Notes under the pieces: generated by a model | Database searches by the model: none | What the model saw: the letters and a program-made list of their open reading frames with translations, nothing else | What the model was told of the DNA's origin: nothing | Part shown: in pieces, positions 33,201 through 42,854 of the stretch | Position numbering within the stretch: the stretch's first letter is position 1 | Layout of the letters: each line of letters starts with the position of its first letter | Translations under genes and position numbers: made by a program | DNA from: Pseudomonas proteolytica | GTDB lineage: Bacteria; Pseudomonadota; Gammaproteobacteria; Pseudomonadales; Pseudomonadaceae | Length of the DNA: 44,774 nt | Assembly: GCF_007858275.1 (NCBI RefSeq) | Contig: NZ_VFEV01000048.1 | Location: forward strand, 1-44,774 | Reading direction: 5' to 3'

Positions 33201-33920
33201 AGCCAGACCGAAGAAGGCAAGCCGCCGATGGCCATGGCCATGGATATCAACGTGGTGGTGGGCGAGGATCAGCTCAACTTCGCGGGCTTCGGCCTCACGG
33301 CCAAGGTCCAGGGCCGGGTGCATATCGGCGATAACATGGACACCCGTGGCGAACTCTGGCTCAACGACGGCCGTTACCGTGCCTACGGCCAGAGACTCGA
33401 TGTGCGCCGTGCGCGCCTGCTGTTCGCCGGGCCGCTCGACCAGCCGTATCTGGATATCGAAGCCATCCGCAAGACCGACGACGTGATCGCGGGTATCCGC
33501 CTGAGCGGCAGTGCCGAGCAACCCACCACGCAAATCTTCTCGGAACCGGCCATGAGCCAGGAGCAGGCGCTGTCCTACCTGGTGCTGGGCCGTCCGTTGA
33601 GCACCACCGGTGAAGACAACAACATGCTGGCGCAAGCGGCGCTGGGCCTGGGGTTGATGGGCAGTGCCGGGGTGACGTCGGATATTGCCAAGAACCTGGG
33701 AATCCAGGACTTCGAACTGGACACCCAGGGCAGCGGCAACAATACGGCGGTGGTGGCCAGCGGCAAGATCACCGAAAAGCTCAGCTTGCGTTACGGCGTG
33801 GGGGTGTTCGAGCCGGCCAGCACCATCGCCTTGCGTTACCTGCTGAGCAAGCGGGTGTATCTGGAAGTGGCCAGCGGCGTGGCAAGCTCCCTGGATATCT
33901 TCTACAAACGGGATTTCTGA
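30246..33920 (+). CDS. tamB: Translocation and assembly module subunit TamB
   Basis: This 1224-residue protein has an N-terminal membrane anchor (about 7-25), a long repetitive beta-rich AsmA-like groove, and a C-terminal TamB/DUF490 domain of about 350 residues (from the INLIAGEISGPELPISLEGL region to the end). Large periplasm-spanning TamB proteins bridge the inner membrane to TamA and are related to lipid-transfer proteins. Translation begins at a GTG that overlaps the tamA stop, so the pair is coupled. The length is normal for pseudomonads. Confidence 0.95.
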   Translation: MKRGLKIAGLSVVALVALVPLAVWSVLGTQVGSRWALGQVPGLSVDNFQGHLGGQWSADHLLWQQDSSRVELNAPKFDWSPACLLRMTLCIRQLDVEQVSLQFPPSTEESSGPITLPDLNLPLAIELGDVRVGSLLFNGSEELQGLQLAAHWTAEGMQIDAVHLQRDGLVLDLSGMLQPTGDWPLTATGNLSLPYAPGGAPWAVALNVTGDLLKTLKLDADSTGYLPAKLKGELQPLVENLPAQLQITADGFKPAADLPDTLQLNQLDLTAKGDLGKGYQLLGKAVLPAEKGPVDLLLQGRVDAKGAQIAGLDLNAGDKQSLKLSAQLDWQQGFSADAKIDWLDFPWHRLYPLIDEPQVVLRTFNGEVSYKDGNYLGNLKADLDGPAGKFSLVTPFSGDLTQVFLPELKLVAGQGKAEGHLNLQFADGIAWDTALDLSAINPAYWVAELPGTLAGPLRSQGEMKNEQLKLTADLDLKGRLRGQPAVLAAKAEGAGEQWTLANLDIRLGDNRINGSGSLQQRLAGQIDIKLARLAQLWPQLRGQVNGRLDVAGTLKAPQGKLDLKGQQLVFEDNRLQALSLDATLDSAQRAKIDLKGSGIQAGDTQLGTLTASAQGDIKSQKVQLDLMGPLVKLALALDGTLDKGNWRGRLASGDVQAGGQDWKLQAPAKIERMADGKLTFAAHCWVSGPASLCGEDQRLMPDPKLRYHLKQFPIDSLAQWLPKDFAWQGKLNADIQLDLPASGPKGLIAVDASGGTLRVKDKDQWLDFPYDTLKLETTLNPTRIDTQLNFRGGKLGELLLQAQLNPLAKNKPISGNFSLTGLDLAVARPFVPMVEKLSGKLNGSGRISGGLLAPQVNGNINLIAGEISGPELPISLEGLNVQALIAGESVQINGGWRSGKAGQGSLKGQIDWGRALIVDLSLQGSQLPVTVEPYAKLEVAPDLKISLKDDKLAIAGNVHIPRGDITVRELPPSTVKVSDDTVIVGSQTEEGKPPMAMAMDINVVVGEDQLNFAGFGLTAKVQGRVHIGDNMDTRGELWLNDGRYRAYGQRLDVRRARLLFAGPLDQPYLDIEAIRKTDDVIAGIRLSGSAEQPTTQIFSEPAMSQEQALSYLVLGRPLSTTGEDNNMLAQAALGLGLMGSAGVTSDIAKNLGIQDFELDTQGSGNNTAVVASGKITEKLSLRYGVGVFEPASTIALRYLLSKRVYLEVASGVASSLDIFYKRDF

Positions 33921-33940
33921 CGCTTAAACGTCAATCAAAT

Positions 33941-34030
33941 TGTGGGAGCTGGCTTGCCTGCGATAGCAGTGGTTCAGTCACTATTTCTAGTGGCTGACAC
34001 ACCGCAATCGCAGGCAAGCCAGCTCCCACA
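33941..34030. repeat. REP doublet (variant TGTGGGAGCTGGCTTGCCTG)
   Basis: Perfect 24-base arms (33941-33964 and 34007-34030) around a 42-base spacer that has its own GGTTCAGTCA/TGGCTGACA dyad. The core uses GCTGGCTTGCCTGC rather than the GCGGGCTTGCTCGC type of the other copies, so it represents a second REP subclass. It follows tamB. Confidence 0.88.
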
Positions 34031-34115
34031 TTTGTTTTGTCGTGGATTCAGAACCTTCCCATGGCTCCAGTCATCACCTGATTACCAAGCAACCTAACTA
34101 TTTATTTGACATTCG

Positions 34116-34127
34116 CTGCCTAGGCAG
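34116..34127. promoter_or_regulatory. MarR operator, distal
   Basis: CTGCCTAGGCAG is a perfect palindrome followed by TAATA, 33 bp upstream of an almost identical site and in the promoter region of the MarR-efflux operon. Confidence 0.75.
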
Positions 34128-34147
34128 TAATATTTGGTCACATATTC

Positions 34148-34161
34148 ACTGCCTAGGCAGT
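34148..34161. promoter_or_regulatory. MarR operator, proximal
   Basis: ACTGCCTAGGCAGT is a perfect 14-bp palindrome 16 bp upstream of the MarR start. The 33-bp centre-to-centre spacing (about three helical turns) places two MarR dimers on the same DNA face. Autorepression of the whole operon is inferred. Confidence 0.8.
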
Positions 34162-34177
34162 AATAAGGTGACTTTCG

Positions 34178-34651
34178 ATGAAACACTTCACCCCGGAAAA
34201 CTTCCACAACTGCCATCTCGGCCTGTTGCTGGGGCGCGCCGCGATTCTCAAAGACCGCATCATCGACACCCATATGGAACCCCACGGCATCACCGCCGCG
34301 CAGTTCAAGGTGTTGATTATCATGGCCCAGTTTGGCGTCGATACCCCGGCGGAGCTGTGCCGCAATCTGTCCCTGGACAGTGGCTCGATGACCCGCATGC
34401 TCGACCGCCTGGAGCAAAAACACCTGCTGGCACGCAAGCGTTCCGAGCAGGACCGGCGCCAGGTGCAGCTTGTGTTGACCGCCGACGGCCAGCGCCTGGC
34501 GGACATGTTGCCGCAGATCGGCGCCCAGGCCCTGAACCAGTTGGCTGGCGTGCTGGAGCCGGGGGAATTGCAGACCCTGGAATACATCCTCAAGAAAATC
34601 CTGATCGCTGCGGGTGACCCCATCACCCTGCAACGGGTCGGGACTCAATGA
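34178..34651 (+). CDS. MarR-family regulator of the efflux operon
   Basis: A 157-residue MarR/EmrR/SlyA-type winged helix protein: TPAELCRNLSLDSGSMTRML (recognition region), DRLEQKHLLARKRSEQDRRQ, and the wing VQLVLTADG. AAGGTGA precedes the ATG. It leads an operon with an EmrA-like adaptor 41 bp downstream and an EmrB-like transporter, and it probably represses the operon through the twin CCTAGG operators, released by a hydrophobic or phenolic ligand. Confidence 0.9.
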   Translation: MKHFTPENFHNCHLGLLLGRAAILKDRIIDTHMEPHGITAAQFKVLIIMAQFGVDTPAELCRNLSLDSGSMTRMLDRLEQKHLLARKRSEQDRRQVQLVLTADGQRLADMLPQIGAQALNQLAGVLEPGELQTLEYILKKILIAAGDPITLQRVGTQ

Positions 34652-34692
34652 ACACGCCAGTCACGCGCGCTGAATAACGCAAGGTATTTGTC

Positions 34693-35895
34693 ATGGCTAC
34701 TGCCCAAGCAAACAACACCGCACCCTCCCAACCCGACGACAGCAACCCGCGCAAACGCAAGATCATGTTGCTGGGCCTGGCGCTGATCGTCGTGCTCTGC
34801 GTCGTCGGCGTCTGGGGCTGGCACGAGCTGTATGGCCGTTGGAGCGAAAGCACCGACGACGCCTACGTGAACGGCAACGTGGTGGAAATCACCCCGCTGG
34901 TCACCGGCACCGTGGTCAGCATTGGCGCCGATGATGGCGACCTGGTCCACGAAGGTCAGGTGCTGATCAACTTCGACCCCAACGACGCGGCCGTCGGCTT
35001 GCAAAGTGCCCAGGCCAACCTGGCGCGCACCGTACGCCAAGTGCGCGGCCTGTACAGCAATGTGGATGGCATGAAAGCCCAGGTTCAGGCGCAAAAAGCC
35101 CAAGTGCAAACGGCCCAGGACAACTTCAACCGCCGCAGGATCCTCGCCCAGGGTGGCGCGATTTCCCTGGAAGAACTGTCCCATGCCCGTGATGCCCTGA
35201 GCGCGGCGAGCAACTCACTGGCCAACCTGCAACAGCAACTCAATACCTCCACCGCGCTGGTGGATGACACGGTGATCTCGTCCCACCCGGATGTGCAGGC
35301 CGCTGCCGCGCAGTTGCGCCAGGCCTACCTGGCCAATGCGCGCAGCACCTTGATCGCCCCGGTCACCGGCTATGTGGCCAAGCGCACCGTACAGCTGGGC
35401 CAGCGGGTCGAGCCGGGCACGGCGTTGATGGCGGTGATTCCCCTGGACCAACTGTGGATCGACGCCAACTTCAAGGAAACCCAACTGCGCCAGATGCGCA
35501 TTGGCCAGCCGGTGGACATCGAGGCCGATATCTACGGCAGTGATGTGAAATACAGCGGCACCGTCGACAGCCTCGGCGCCGGCACCGGCAGTGCGTTTGC
35601 CCTGCTGCCCGCACAGAACGCCACGGGTAACTGGATCAAGATCGTGCAACGGGTACCGGTGCGCATCCATATCAACGCCCAGGAGTTGGCCCAGCACCCG
35701 TTGCGGGTGGGGTTGTCGACCCAGGTGGAAGTCAACCTGCACGACCAGAGCGGCCCGGTGCTGGCGCAGCAACCGCCGCAAAAGGCCTCGTTCAGTACCA
35801 ATGTGTACGACCGCCAGTTGGCCGAGGCCGACGCGATGATCACCCAGTTGATCCATGACAACAGCGTGGCCGCGCCCAAGGCAGCACAACGCTGA
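34693..35895 (+). CDS. EmrA-like membrane fusion protein (HlyD family)
   Basis: A 400-residue periplasmic adaptor: cytoplasmic N-terminus, a single helix (about 24-42), a lipoyl/barrel-sandwich region (DDAYVNGNVVEITPLVTGTV, about 55-74), a coiled-coil hairpin (about 110-200), then the second half GYVAKRTVQLGQRVEPGTAL. It links the inner-membrane transporter to an outer-membrane channel, which is not encoded here and must be supplied in trans. Its stop overlaps the transporter start by one base (TGATG). Confidence 0.92.
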   Translation: MATAQANNTAPSQPDDSNPRKRKIMLLGLALIVVLCVVGVWGWHELYGRWSESTDDAYVNGNVVEITPLVTGTVVSIGADDGDLVHEGQVLINFDPNDAAVGLQSAQANLARTVRQVRGLYSNVDGMKAQVQAQKAQVQTAQDNFNRRRILAQGGAISLEELSHARDALSAASNSLANLQQQLNTSTALVDDTVISSHPDVQAAAAQLRQAYLANARSTLIAPVTGYVAKRTVQLGQRVEPGTALMAVIPLDQLWIDANFKETQLRQMRIGQPVDIEADIYGSDVKYSGTVDSLGAGTGSAFALLPAQNATGNWIKIVQRVPVRIHINAQELAQHPLRVGLSTQVEVNLHDQSGPVLAQQPPQKASFSTNVYDRQLAEADAMITQLIHDNSVAAPKAAQR

Positions 35896-37424
35896 TGAGC
35901 AATAACGCCTCCTTCACGCCGCCCAGCTTGCTGATGGCCACCATTGGCCTGTCCCTGGCGACCTTTATGCAGGTGCTCGACACCACCATCGCCAACGTGG
36001 CGCTGCCGACCATCTCTGGCAACCTGGGGGTGAGTTCGGAGCAGGGCACCTGGGTCATCACCTCATTTGCCGTGAGCAATGCCATTGCGCTGCCTTTGAC
36101 CGGCTGGTTGAGCCGGCGCTTTGGCGAAGTGAAGCTGTTTTTGTGGGCCACGCTTCTGTTTGTGCTGGCCTCGTTCCTGTGTGGTATCTCCACTTCGATG
36201 CCCGAGCTGATCGGCTTCCGGGTGCTGCAAGGCCTGGTGGCGGGGCCGCTGTACCCGATGACCCAGACCTTGCTGATCGCCGTCTATCCACCCGCCAGGC
36301 GCGGCATGGCCCTGGCACTGCTGGCGATGGTCACGGTGGTCGCGCCGATTGCAGGTCCCATTCTTGGCGGCTGGATCACCGACAGCTACAGCTGGCCGTG
36401 GATCTTCTTCATCAACGTGCCCATCGGGATTTTTGCGGTGATGGTGGTACGTTCGCAGCTCAGGAAGCGGCCGGTGGTCACCAGCCATCAGCCGATGGAT
36501 TATGTCGGCCTGTTGAGCCTGATCGTCGGGGTCGGTGCCTTGCAGATCATCCTCGACAAGGGCAACGACCTGGACTGGTTCGAATCCAATTTCATCATCA
36601 TCGGCGCGGCCATCTCGGTGATCGCCCTGGCGGTGTTCGTGATCTGGGAAATGACCGACAAACATCCGGTGGTCAACCTACGCCTGTTTGCCCACCGCAA
36701 TTTCCGCATCGGCACCATTGTGCTGGTGCTGGGCTATGCCGGGTTCTTCGGGATCAACCTGATCCTGCCGCAATGGCTGCAGACGCAGATGGGCTACACC
36801 GCCACTTGGGCCGGTTTGGCCGTGGCGCCGATCGGCATCCTGCCGGTGCTCATGTCGCCTTTTGTCGGCAAGTACGCACACAAGTTCGATTTGCGGCTGC
36901 TGGCCGGCCTGGCGTTCCTGGCGATTGGCCTGAGCTGCTTTATGCGCGCCGGTTTCACCAATGAAGTGGACTTCCAGCACATCGCTCTGGTGCAACTGTT
37001 CATGGGCATCGGTGTGGCGCTGTTCTTTATGCCGACCTTGAGCATCCTGATGTCCGACCTGCCGCCGCACCAGATCGCCGACGGTGCGGGCCTGGCGACC
37101 TTCCTGCGAACCCTGGGCGGCAGCTTTGCGGCATCGTTGACTACCTGGATCTGGATTCGCCGGGCTGACCAGCATCATGCCTACATGAGCGAGAGCATGA
37201 GTGTGTACGACTCGGCCACCCGCGATGCGCTGAACACCCTGGGCGGTGCGGGCCACAAGGCCTATGCGCAACTGGACCAGGTGCTCACCAGCCAGGCATA
37301 CATGATGTCCACCGTGGACTATTTCACGTTGCTGGGGTGGATGTTCATGGGCTTGATCCTGCTGGTGTGGCTGGCCAAGCCGCCGTTTACCGCGAAGGCA
37401 GGGCCGGCGGCGTCGGGTCACTGA
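35895..37424 (+). CDS. DHA2-family multidrug efflux transporter (EmrB/QacA-like)
   Basis: A 509-residue protein with fourteen hydrophobic helices. DHA2 motifs are LDTTIANVALPTISGNLGVS near residue 23, GWLSRRFGEVKLFLWATLLF (motif A), GFRVLQGLVAGPLYPMTQTL and the motif C region AIAGPILGGWITDSYSWPWI (partly visible as APIAGPILGGW). It exports hydrophobic toxic compounds by proton antiport with the EmrA-like adaptor. It ends the operon, followed by a REP doublet. Confidence 0.93.
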   Translation: MSNNASFTPPSLLMATIGLSLATFMQVLDTTIANVALPTISGNLGVSSEQGTWVITSFAVSNAIALPLTGWLSRRFGEVKLFLWATLLFVLASFLCGISTSMPELIGFRVLQGLVAGPLYPMTQTLLIAVYPPARRGMALALLAMVTVVAPIAGPILGGWITDSYSWPWIFFINVPIGIFAVMVVRSQLRKRPVVTSHQPMDYVGLLSLIVGVGALQIILDKGNDLDWFESNFIIIGAAISVIALAVFVIWEMTDKHPVVNLRLFAHRNFRIGTIVLVLGYAGFFGINLILPQWLQTQMGYTATWAGLAVAPIGILPVLMSPFVGKYAHKFDLRLLAGLAFLAIGLSCFMRAGFTNEVDFQHIALVQLFMGIGVALFFMPTLSILMSDLPPHQIADGAGLATFLRTLGGSFAASLTTWIWIRRADQHHAYMSESMSVYDSATRDALNTLGGAGHKAYAQLDQVLTSQAYMMSTVDYFTLLGWMFMGLILLVWLAKPPFTAKAGPAASGH

Positions 37425-37447
37425 TCTTGCAGCGCACGCGGTCAAAA

Positions 37448-37539
37448 ATGTGGGAGCGGGCTTGCTCGCGAATGCACTGTGTCAGTCACCTAAGGTGTCG
37501 ACTGACACAGCGCATTCGCGAGCAAGCCCGCTCCCACAT
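37448..37539. repeat. REP doublet with 40-bp arms
   Basis: Arms 37448-37487 and 37500-37539 are reverse complements except for one base and include the ATGTGGGAGCGGGCTTGCTC core plus a long ATGC-CTGTGTCAGTC extension. The 12-base loop makes this the most complete hairpin of the set after the 1-174 repeat. It lies between convergent efflux and lpxH genes. Confidence 0.9.
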
Positions 37540-37560
37540 TTGATTCGTGTTGTTTGTAAG

Positions 37561-38310
37561 TCAGGCGCCAGGCAACGCCAACTGCGGGTTGACGAAGTCA
37601 AACGCCGCCAATTGAAACCCTTGCTCATCCACCTGCAACGCCCAGCCTTGCTTGTCCCAATCCCCCAGCACAATGCGCTTGGCCGCCTGCTCGCCAATCT
37701 GCAATTTGTGAATGGCCGGGCGGTGGGTGTGGCCGTGGACCAGGGTGCGCACGCCGAACTGCTGCATCACCCGTGGCACTTCCTCGGGCGTCACATCGAC
37801 AATATCGTTGGCCTTCATGCGTGTCTGCGCACGGCTTTCACTGCGCAGCTTGCGCGCCAGTTTATGGCGAGTGCGCAAGGGCAGGTGGCGCAGGATAAAC
37901 AACACGATGGGGTTACGCAGGATGCGCCGCAGCTTCATATAGCCGAGGTCGCGGGTACACAGGCTGTCGCCGTGCATCAACAGCACGGGCTCGCCATACA
38001 TCTGCACGACGCTGGGGTCCTTGAGCAAGGTCGCGCCTGCTGCTTTGCAGAACGCCTTGCCGATCAGGAAATCCCGGTTGCCATGCATCAGGAATACTTG
38101 GGTGCCACTGTCGCTCAACTCACGTAGAGCGGTGCAAATCGAACGCTGGAACGGGGTCATGCCATCGTCGCCAATCCAGGCTTCGAAAAAGTCCCCCAGG
38201 ATGTACAACGCTTGCGCGCCACGGGCGCGGCCGTCGAGTAAATCCAGAAACGCCCGGGTAATATCCGGGCGCTCCTCTTCCAGATGCAAATCTGAAATCA
38301 GCAATATCAC
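37561..38310 (-). CDS. lpxH: UDP-2,3-diacylglucosamine diphosphatase
   Basis: A 249-residue calcineurin-like metallophosphatase: LISDLHLEEERPD (metal DxH), LYILGDFFEAWIGDD, MHGNRDFLIG, LLMHGDSLCT and VHGHTHRPAIH. It converts UDP-2,3-diacylglucosamine to lipid X and UMP in lipid A synthesis at the inner face of the inner membrane. A GTG start overlaps the ppiB stop (GTGA), so it is coupled to ppiB. Confidence 0.95.
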   Translation of the reverse strand: MILLISDLHLEEERPDITRAFLDLLDGRARGAQALYILGDFFEAWIGDDGMTPFQRSICTALRELSDSGTQVFLMHGNRDFLIGKAFCKAAGATLLKDPSVVQMYGEPVLLMHGDSLCTRDLGYMKLRRILRNPIVLFILRHLPLRTRHKLARKLRSESRAQTRMKANDIVDVTPEEVPRVMQQFGVRTLVHGHTHRPAIHKLQIGEQAAKRIVLGDWDKQGWALQVDEQGFQLAAFDFVNPQLALPGA

Positions 38311-38810
38311 GCAATGATCTCGGCTTTCTCGATGATCACGTCTTCTGCTGGTACGTCCTGGTGGCCGGACTTCATGGTGGTGGAGACACCCTTGATCTTG
38401 TCCACGACTTCGGTGCCTTCGATGACTTTACCGAATACCGCGTAGCCCCAACCCTGTACGGTCTTGGCGCTGTGGTTCAGGAAGCCGTTGTCGGCCACGT
38501 TGATAAAGAACTGCGCGGAGGCCGAATGCGGCTCCATGGTACGGGCCATGGCGACGGTGTACTTGTCGTTGGAAAGACCGTTGTCCGCTTCGTTCTGGAT
38601 GCTTGGGCGCTTGTCTTTCTTTTCTTTCATGCCAGGCTCGAAACCGCCGCCCTGGACCATGAAGTTGCCGATGACACGGTGGAAAACAGTGTTTTCGTAG
38701 TGGCCGGCTTTAACGTATTCGATGAAGTTGGCGACGGTGAGCGGCGCTTTCTCGGCGTTCAGTTCGATGACGATGTCACCGTGGTTGGTGGTCAGTTTGA
38801 CTTGAGTCAT
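38307..38810 (-). CDS. ppiB: Peptidyl-prolyl cis-trans isomerase B (cyclophilin)
   Basis: A 167-residue cyclophilin without a signal peptide. Active-site segments are HRVIGNFMVQGGGF, VAMARTMEPHSASAQFFINV and FGKVIEGTEVVDKI. The ATG was preferred over a GTG two codons upstream because MTQVKL is the common start of cytoplasmic PpiB. It accelerates proline isomerisation during folding. It is divergent from glnS and coupled to lpxH, an order common in pseudomonads. Confidence 0.95.
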   Translation of the reverse strand: MTQVKLTTNHGDIVIELNAEKAPLTVANFIEYVKAGHYENTVFHRVIGNFMVQGGGFEPGMKEKKDKRPSIQNEADNGLSNDKYTVAMARTMEPHSASAQFFINVADNGFLNHSAKTVQGWGYAVFGKVIEGTEVVDKIKGVSTTMKSGHQDVPAEDVIIEKAEIIA

Positions 38811-38970
38811 GTTCACTACTCTTTCAAGGAATTCGTGGGTTCTGGCGCGTCACACGCCAGCACCTGTCTGGCAAGACATTGCCAAGGCGCGCAGTTTAGC
38901 GTGCCCTGCAGGAATTTCGAGGTGGTTTTTTACCGCCCATGCAATAAATGCAGCAGTTTTTGAGCATGCC

Positions 38971-39001
38971 CTGTCAGGTGCTTGACAGCATCGGCTATGA
39001 T
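38971..39001 (+). promoter_or_regulatory. Putative glnS promoter with small inverted repeat
   Basis: A -10-like TATGAT (38996-39001) lies 57 bp before the glnS ATG. Upstream, CTGTCA (38971-38976) and TGACAG (38983-38988) form a perfect inverted repeat that overlaps a possible -35. The promoter is plausible but the -35 is weak. The rest of the 247-bp ppiB-glnS interval shows nothing else recognisable. Confidence 0.35.
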
Positions 39002-39057
39002 AAGCCCTTTGTTTGTCTGGCCTGACCCGGCCACGTACCTGTCTGTTCAAGGATCCT

Positions 39058-40758
39058 ATGAGCAAGCCCACTGTCGACCCTACCTCGAATTCCAAGGCCG
39101 GACCTGCCGTCCCGGTCAATTTCCTGCGCCCGATCATCCAGGCGGACCTGGATTCGGGCAAGCACACGCAGATCGTCACCCGTTTCCCGCCTGAGCCCAA
39201 CGGTTACCTGCACATCGGCCACGCCAAGTCGATCTGTGTGAACTTCGGCCTGGCCCAGGAGTTCGGTGGCGTCACGCACCTGCGTTTCGACGACACCAAC
39301 CCGGCCAAGGAAGACCAGGAATACATCGACGCCATCGAAAGCGACATCAAGTGGCTGGGCTTCGAATGGTCCGGTGAAGTGCGCTATGCCTCCAAGTATT
39401 TCGACCAGTTGTTCGACTGGGCCGTGGAACTGATCAAGGCCGGCAAGGCCTACGTTGACGATCTGAGCCCGGAACAGGCCAAGCAATACCGTGGCACCCT
39501 GACCGAGCCGGGCAAGAACAGCCCGTTCCGCGACCGTTCGGTAGAAGAGAACCTGGACTGGTTCACCCGCATGCGCGACGGTGAGTTCCCGGACGGCGCC
39601 CGCGTACTGCGCGCCAAGATCGACATGGCCTCGCCGAACATGAACCTGCGCGACCCGATCATGTACCGCATCCGCCACGCCCATCACCACCAGACCGGTG
39701 ACAAGTGGTGCATCTACCCCAACTACGACTTCACCCACGGTCAGTCGGACGCCATCGAAGGCATCACCCACTCCATTTGCACCCTGGAGTTCGAAAGCCA
39801 CCGTCCACTGTACGAATGGTTCCTCGACAGCCTGCCAGTACCGGCGCATCCGCGTCAGTACGAATTCAGCCGCCTGAACCTCAACTACACCATCACCAGC
39901 AAGCGCAAGCTCAAGCAACTGGTCGATGAAAAACACGTGTTCGGTTGGGATGACCCACGCATGTCGACCCTGTCGGGCTTCCGCCGTCGCGGCTACACCC
40001 CGGCGTCGATCCGCAACTTCTGCGAGATGGTCGGCACCAACCGCTCCGACGGCGTGGTCGATTTCGGCATGCTGGAATTCAGCATCCGCCAGGACCTGGA
40101 CCACAATGCCCCGCGCGCCATGTGTGTGCTGCGTCCGTTGAAAGTCGTGATCACCAACTACCCGGAAGGCCAGGTCGAGAACCTCGAACTGCCGCGTCAT
40201 CCGCAAAAAGAAGAACTGGGCGTGCGCAAGCTGCCGTTTGCCCGTGAAATCTACATCGACCGCGATGACTTCATGGAAGAGCCGCCAAAAGGCTACAAAC
40301 GCCTGGAGCCCAACGGCGAAGTGCGCCTGCGCGGCAGCTACGTGATCCGTGCCCTTGAGGCGATCAAGGACGCCGATGGCAACATCGTCGAACTGCGTTG
40401 CTCGTACGATCCCGACACCCTGGGCAAGAACCCTGAAGGCCGTAAGGTCAAGGGCGTGGTCCACTGGGTGCCGGCAGCCGCCAGCGTCGAGTGCGAAGTG
40501 CGTCTGTACGATCGTCTGTTCCGTTCGGCCAACCCTGAGAAGGCCGAAGACAGCGCCAGCTTCCTGGACAACATCAACCCTGACTCCCTGCAAGTACTTA
40601 CGGGTTGTCGTGCCGAGCCATCGCTTGGCGACGCACAGCCGGAAGACCGTTTCCAGTTCGAGCGCGAAGGCTACTTCTGCGCAGATATCAAGGACTCGAA
40701 ACCAGGCGCTCCGGTATTCAACCGTACCGTGACCTTGCGTGATTCGTGGGGCCAGTGA
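39058..40758 (+). CDS. glnS: Glutaminyl-tRNA synthetase
   Basis: The 566-residue class I synthetase has HIGH at 52-55 (PEPNGYLHIGHAKS), the GlnRS-type segment LRFDDTNPAKEDQEYIDAIE, and a KMSKS equivalent in ITSKRKLKQLV (about 280-284). Two C-terminal beta-barrel anticodon-binding domains follow. It charges tRNA-Gln directly. AAGGA precedes the ATG. It is followed 21 bp later by cysS, forming a synthetase operon typical of Pseudomonas. Confidence 0.97.
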   Translation: MSKPTVDPTSNSKAGPAVPVNFLRPIIQADLDSGKHTQIVTRFPPEPNGYLHIGHAKSICVNFGLAQEFGGVTHLRFDDTNPAKEDQEYIDAIESDIKWLGFEWSGEVRYASKYFDQLFDWAVELIKAGKAYVDDLSPEQAKQYRGTLTEPGKNSPFRDRSVEENLDWFTRMRDGEFPDGARVLRAKIDMASPNMNLRDPIMYRIRHAHHHQTGDKWCIYPNYDFTHGQSDAIEGITHSICTLEFESHRPLYEWFLDSLPVPAHPRQYEFSRLNLNYTITSKRKLKQLVDEKHVFGWDDPRMSTLSGFRRRGYTPASIRNFCEMVGTNRSDGVVDFGMLEFSIRQDLDHNAPRAMCVLRPLKVVITNYPEGQVENLELPRHPQKEELGVRKLPFAREIYIDRDDFMEEPPKGYKRLEPNGEVRLRGSYVIRALEAIKDADGNIVELRCSYDPDTLGKNPEGRKVKGVVHWVPAAASVECEVRLYDRLFRSANPEKAEDSASFLDNINPDSLQVLTGCRAEPSLGDAQPEDRFQFEREGYFCADIKDSKPGAPVFNRTVTLRDSWGQ

Positions 40759-40779
40759 TCAAGTCTTAAGGGAAACATC

Positions 40780-42162
<1,383 letters not shown>

Positions 42163-42185
42163 CGGCTGATTGCTTCAAGCTGAAT

Positions 42186-42216
42186 AAAAACGCCCCGACT
42201 GGTTCGGGGCGTTTTT
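42186..42216. terminator. Bidirectional Rho-independent terminator after cysS
   Basis: Thirteen-base arms, AAAAACGCCCCGA and TCGGGGCGTTTTT, with a five-base loop. The A-tract and T-tract let it work on both strands, ending the glnS-cysS transcript and the convergent reductase gene. Confidence 0.93.
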
Positions 42217-42236
42217 GTGTGTGGCGGTTTTGCGAT

Positions 42237-42785
42237 TCAACGCTGCTCGATCGCATACCGGCTTTGGACAAACCCATTGTCCGAGGCCCAGGTATCGATG
42301 TGGCGAAGCTCACATTCATGCCCGATTTGACCGAACAACGGAATCCCCTGACCTAGCAGAATCGGAATGCGGGTGATGATCAACTCATTGAGCAGGCCGG
42401 CTTCAAGAAATGCCTGGATGGTCTGGCCGCCGTCGATATAAAGATGTTTCATGCCGCGCTCGGCCAGTTGCTCGACGAGTGTACTCACGTCGGCTGCCAA
42501 GACCTCCACCTTGCCCTGTAGATGCGCAGGAATCTGCAAGGTCTGGTGAGACAGCGCTATGACCGGTGTGCCCTCATAGGGCCACTCTGGAAAGGACAGT
42601 ACTTTTTCCAGGGTCTTACGCCCCATGACCAACCCGTCAACCGTTGCGATGAAGCTTTCATACGTGATGCCGTTCAAGCCCGAGCTCTCATATTCCGGCC
42701 GGTGCAGCCACTCGATATCCCCATCTGGCCGGGCAATAAAACCGTCAATGCTGGCTGCGATAAAGACGGAACATTTGATCCTCAT
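42237..42785 (-). CDS. Dihydrofolate reductase-family protein (RibD C-terminal type)
   Basis: A 182-residue protein with a DHFR/RibD-C-like NADPH fold: CSVFIAASIDGFIARPDGDI at the start, GLVMGRKTLEKVLSF, and the C-terminal TRIPILLGQGIPLFG. It is the short, stand-alone type found widely as an uncharacterised reductase; true folate or riboflavin function cannot be claimed. The start ATG follows AGGAG. It shares direction with the peptidase gene upstream, 69 bp away. Confidence 0.88.
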   Translation of the reverse strand: MRIKCSVFIAASIDGFIARPDGDIEWLHRPEYESSGLNGITYESFIATVDGLVMGRKTLEKVLSFPEWPYEGTPVIALSHQTLQIPAHLQGKVEVLAADVSTLVEQLAERGMKHLYIDGGQTIQAFLEAGLLNELIITRIPILLGQGIPLFGQIGHECELRHIDTWASDNGFVQSRYAIEQR

Positions 42786-42854
42786 CGGCGGTAAAACTCC
42801 TTTTTTATCAAGTGGGATCAAGAAGGTATCACTTTCACGCCTGCAAACTGGCCT

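Noticed and set aside
37448..37539. CRISPR-like repeat
   Set aside because: The repeated units occur as isolated inverted pairs in scattered gaps, not as regularly spaced direct repeats, and no cas genes are present.
38995..40593. 532-codon minus-strand frame opposite glnS
   Set aside because: glnS is unmistakable on the other strand; the frame stays open only because of third-position GC bias. The same applies to the long frames opposite tamA and liuB.
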